A DNA stretch of 9,144 nucleotides from an uncultured Bacteroidota bacterium. Lineage in GTDB: Bacteria; Bacteroidota; Bacteroidia; Chitinophagales; Chitinophagaceae. The first letter of the stretch is position 1; each line of letters starts with the position of its first letter. Below the pieces are notes generated by a model. It was not told where the DNA came from. It did not search any database and saw nothing but the letters and a program-made list of their open reading frames with translations. The DNA lies in contig CAIRNW010000247.1 in NCBI GenBank assembly GCA_903879995.1, positions 1-9,144 of the forward strand. The letters run 5' to 3'. This document shows positions 7,761-9,144 of this stretch, in pieces. The position numbers and the translations under genes were made by a program.

Positions 7761-7788
7761 AAAAACCTCCATCACTGGAGGTTTTTTT
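7761..7788. terminator. Bidirectional rho-independent terminator between ahcY and the convergent operon
   Basis: A perfect 10-bp inverted repeat, AAAAACCTCC (7761-7770) and GGAGGTTTTT (7777-7786), with a 6-nt loop ATCACT. It is followed by a run of seven T on the plus strand (7782-7788) and, read on the minus strand, by a T-run from the A-tract at 7759-7766. It begins 22 nt after the ahcY stop. On the minus strand the stop codon of the secreted-protein gene (7789-7787) lies at the edge of the T/A tract, so the terminator serves both converging transcripts. Confidence 0.92.
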
Positions 7789-8296
7789 ATTGAAGTAACT
7801 TAACGGCTTCCTTACTGACACAATCAACCGCTTGCATAAATTTAAGCTGCATCGGTTCGTCCAAATTAACAGGGATCATTTTCTGATCGCGGTCGGTAAA
7901 TACTATATGACTAATCTTAGTTGTAGCTAACTTCTTCAACTGATAATTAACCGATACTGCATTCCGAAATATAAAATGAAAGAGTCCTTCACAGTTCATG
8001 GTACCCGCGTTCCGTAGTAATAATTTAGACTTGGTGCCCGCAAAATAAATAGTGGCTGTACATCCATCATCAAAGCAACGATTGGTCTTGAAAGAGAAAA
8101 GAATATCCACTTCTTTCTTATCCGCATCTACAGTTACGGAGGCACCCGAAAGATCTATAAAGCCTGAGCTTAAACGGGTTTCCCGGGCAAATACATCTGT
8201 TTCCCTATTTACATTACAATCCTGTGCAACGGCATGAAAAATTGTTGCGGAACAAAGCAAGGATAACAAATACTTTTTGAGACCAGGCCCTTTCAT
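7787..8296 (-). CDS. Secreted cysteine-containing protein of unknown function
   Basis: I do not recognise this 169-residue protein. It begins with a clear signal peptide: MKGPGLKKYLLSL, a hydrophobic core to about residue 20, and an AVA-Q cleavage site after residue 24. The mature part of about 145 residues should be periplasmic or secreted; no lipobox and no further membrane helix are seen. The mature chain has five cysteines (27, 74, 79, 102, 159), which suggests one or two disulfides. Alternating hydrophobic stretches such as KEVDILFSFK (61-70) and ATIYFAG (81-87) suggest a mostly beta fold. The ATG at 8296-8294 is the first in the frame, without a Shine-Dalgarno. It lies 9 nt after the stop of the YbjQ-like gene and is the last gene of a three-gene operon. 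A role in envelope stress or binding of a small ligand is conceivable but unsupported. Confidence 0.85.
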   Translation of the reverse strand: MKGPGLKKYLLSLLCSATIFHAVAQDCNVNRETDVFARETRLSSGFIDLSGASVTVDADKKEVDILFSFKTNRCFDDGCTATIYFAGTKSKLLLRNAGTMNCEGLFHFIFRNAVSVNYQLKKLATTKISHIVFTDRDQKMIPVNLDEPMQLKFMQAVDCVSKEAVKLLQ

Positions 8297-8305
8297 GGCA
8301 AGTGA

Positions 8306-8623
8306 TTAAATACGAACCGCAGTCCCTGTTGCAATTACCATCAACATGCTTCCACTTGCACCCACTGTTTCAAAGTCTAAGTCAATCCCTACAACCGCAT
8401 TAGCGCCCATGGACTGTGCTTTCTGTGTTAACTCACGCATCGCATCTTCCTTGGCCTCTTCAATTACACGCTCGTAGGTTTTGCTGCGTCCACCAATTAG
8501 ATCACGAAGACCCGCAAAAATATCTTTGAACATATTGGCGCCAATAATACTTTGCGCATTGATAACACCCAGGTATTCCTGAACAGGTCTTCCTTCAATA
8601 GAAGCAGTTGTTGTTAAGATCAT
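8306..8623 (-). CDS. YbjQ/UPF0145 family protein
   Basis: A 105-residue protein of the YbjQ/UPF0145 family (DUF74), sometimes labelled a heavy-metal-binding domain. It is about the usual length and complete. Family features visible are the opening MILTTTASIEGRPVQEYLGVI, with Thr-Thr and Gly followed by a beta strand; the Asn/Met-Phe-Lys-Asp-Ile-Phe helix at 30-36; a long charged helix with Tyr50-Glu51 and Ala63/Leu65; and the strongly conserved ANAVVGIDLDFETVG at 74-88. Family members form oligomeric rings; the biochemical role is not firmly established and the metal-binding label is weakly supported. No signal peptide, so cytoplasmic. Its ATG begins 1 nt after the M48 peptidase stop (TAATATG), which points to translational coupling, and the secreted-protein gene follows after 9 nt. 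Confidence 0.93.
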   Translation of the reverse strand: MILTTTASIEGRPVQEYLGVINAQSIIGANMFKDIFAGLRDLIGGRSKTYERVIEEAKEDAMRELTQKAQSMGANAVVGIDLDFETVGASGSMLMVIATGTAVRI

Positions 8624-8624
8624 A

Positions 8625-9144
8625 TTACTTGTTTTTTAGTTGAGCAAAAATACTACCTAACCGGGGATCTTCCTTGACCACTTGTCCACGAGCCGCCTCC
8701 CGTATATACTGCATGCGATTGTCAGTATCCGGGTGGCTACTTATCATCTCAGGAATTTCTGTTCCTGGCGAGGAGTCTTTCAAATGCTTGAATAGTCGAT
8801 CATACCCTCCAGGATCAATCCCTCTTTCCCGTAACAATTTATATCCTTCCAAATCTGCCTCTTTTTCCAGTGATCTGGAATAACTCAAGGTCCTCAATTG
8901 GTTGGCTTGCCCGATCACCAAGGTTGCCAAACCACTACTCTTTCCAAATAGTAAAGTCACAAATAAATCTGAGCCCATAGACCTGAAAATAGAACGCGTG
9001 GCATGCCTTTTTTCAACATGAATAAACTCATGACTTAACAACGCCGCCAGCTCAGGATAGGTCTCCATATTTTCCAATAAGCCGGTGTATACGACCAACT
9101 GCCCACCCGGTAAGGCAAATGCATTGACCATTTCATCCTTGACC
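8625..9144 (-). CDS. M48-family zinc metallopeptidase, 5'-truncated by the window edge
   Basis: The C-terminal 172 or so residues of an M48 peptidase, open at the window end: the frame continues upstream of the first visible Met as VKDE, giving VKDEMVNAFALPGG, a conserved M48 stretch. Counting from that Met, the zinc motif is HEFIH at 34-38 (His34, His38, catalytic Glu35). The third zinc ligand is Glu89 in SRSLEKEAD, with Asp93 as the conserved second-shell acid. The SSHPDTDNRMQYI motif is at 131-143. All catalytic elements are intact. The arrangement matches the BepA/Oma1-like soluble M48 group, which act on membrane or outer-membrane proteins, rather than the multi-pass HtpX type, although the hydrophobic stretch at about 55-75 could touch the membrane. 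The missing N-terminus should carry a signal or lipoprotein peptide (inference). It is the first visible gene of the operon with the YbjQ-like and secreted proteins. Its promoter lies outside the window. Confidence 0.93.
   Translation of the reverse strand, partial: VKDEMVNAFALPGGQLVVYTGLLENMETYPELAALLSHEFIHVEKRHATRSIFRSMGSDLFVTLLFGKSSGLATLVIGQANQLRTLSYSRSLEKEADLEGYKLLRERGIDPGGYDRLFKHLKDSSPGTEIPEMISSHPDTDNRMQYIREAARGQVVKEDPRLGSIFAQLKNK

Overview
The window looks like chromosomal core sequence from a member of the Bacteroidota, probably Chitinophagaceae-like. The evidence is a PorW/SprE-type protein (a component of the type IX secretion system, T9SS, found only in this phylum), a bactofilin next to the membrane-anchor protein that usually accompanies it, weak or absent Shine-Dalgarno sequences, an exact TAnnTTTG -7 promoter box before ahcY, and moderately AT-rich DNA. 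The family-level placement is inference. I see no rRNA, tRNA, CRISPR array, insertion sequence or phage gene.

Left edge (1-474, minus strand): the first 20 codons of a bactofilin run off the window. Directly upstream of it in the same operon is a small membrane protein. It matches the N-terminal anchor and coiled coil of the Bacteroidota M23 peptidases that normally sit beside bactofilin, but it stops before any M23 domain. A divergent intergenic region (475-602) separates this pair from the plus-strand genes.

Centre (603-6355, plus strand): a tight run of porW/sprE (T9SS TPR protein), a class A penicillin-binding protein (peptidoglycan glycosyltransferase/transpeptidase) and a GNAT acetyltransferase. 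The first gap is 9 nt and the second junction is a 4-nt ATGA overlap. Together with the bactofilin pair, this groups cell-shape, peptidoglycan and protein-secretion functions. After a 57-nt gap with its own promoter box comes ahcY (S-adenosylhomocysteine hydrolase), which ends at a strong bidirectional terminator.

Right part (7787-9144, minus strand): a compact operon transcribed towards ahcY. It holds an M48 zinc metallopeptidase (5' end beyond the window), a YbjQ/UPF0145 protein 1 nt later, and a secreted cysteine-containing protein of unknown function. Its last stop codon lies in the edge of the shared terminator.

Most of the window is ordinary housekeeping sequence. The points worth checking are the M23-less anchor beside bactofilin, the PorW homologue with no lipobox, and the uncharacterised secreted protein behind M48-YbjQ. 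I found no clearly new system.
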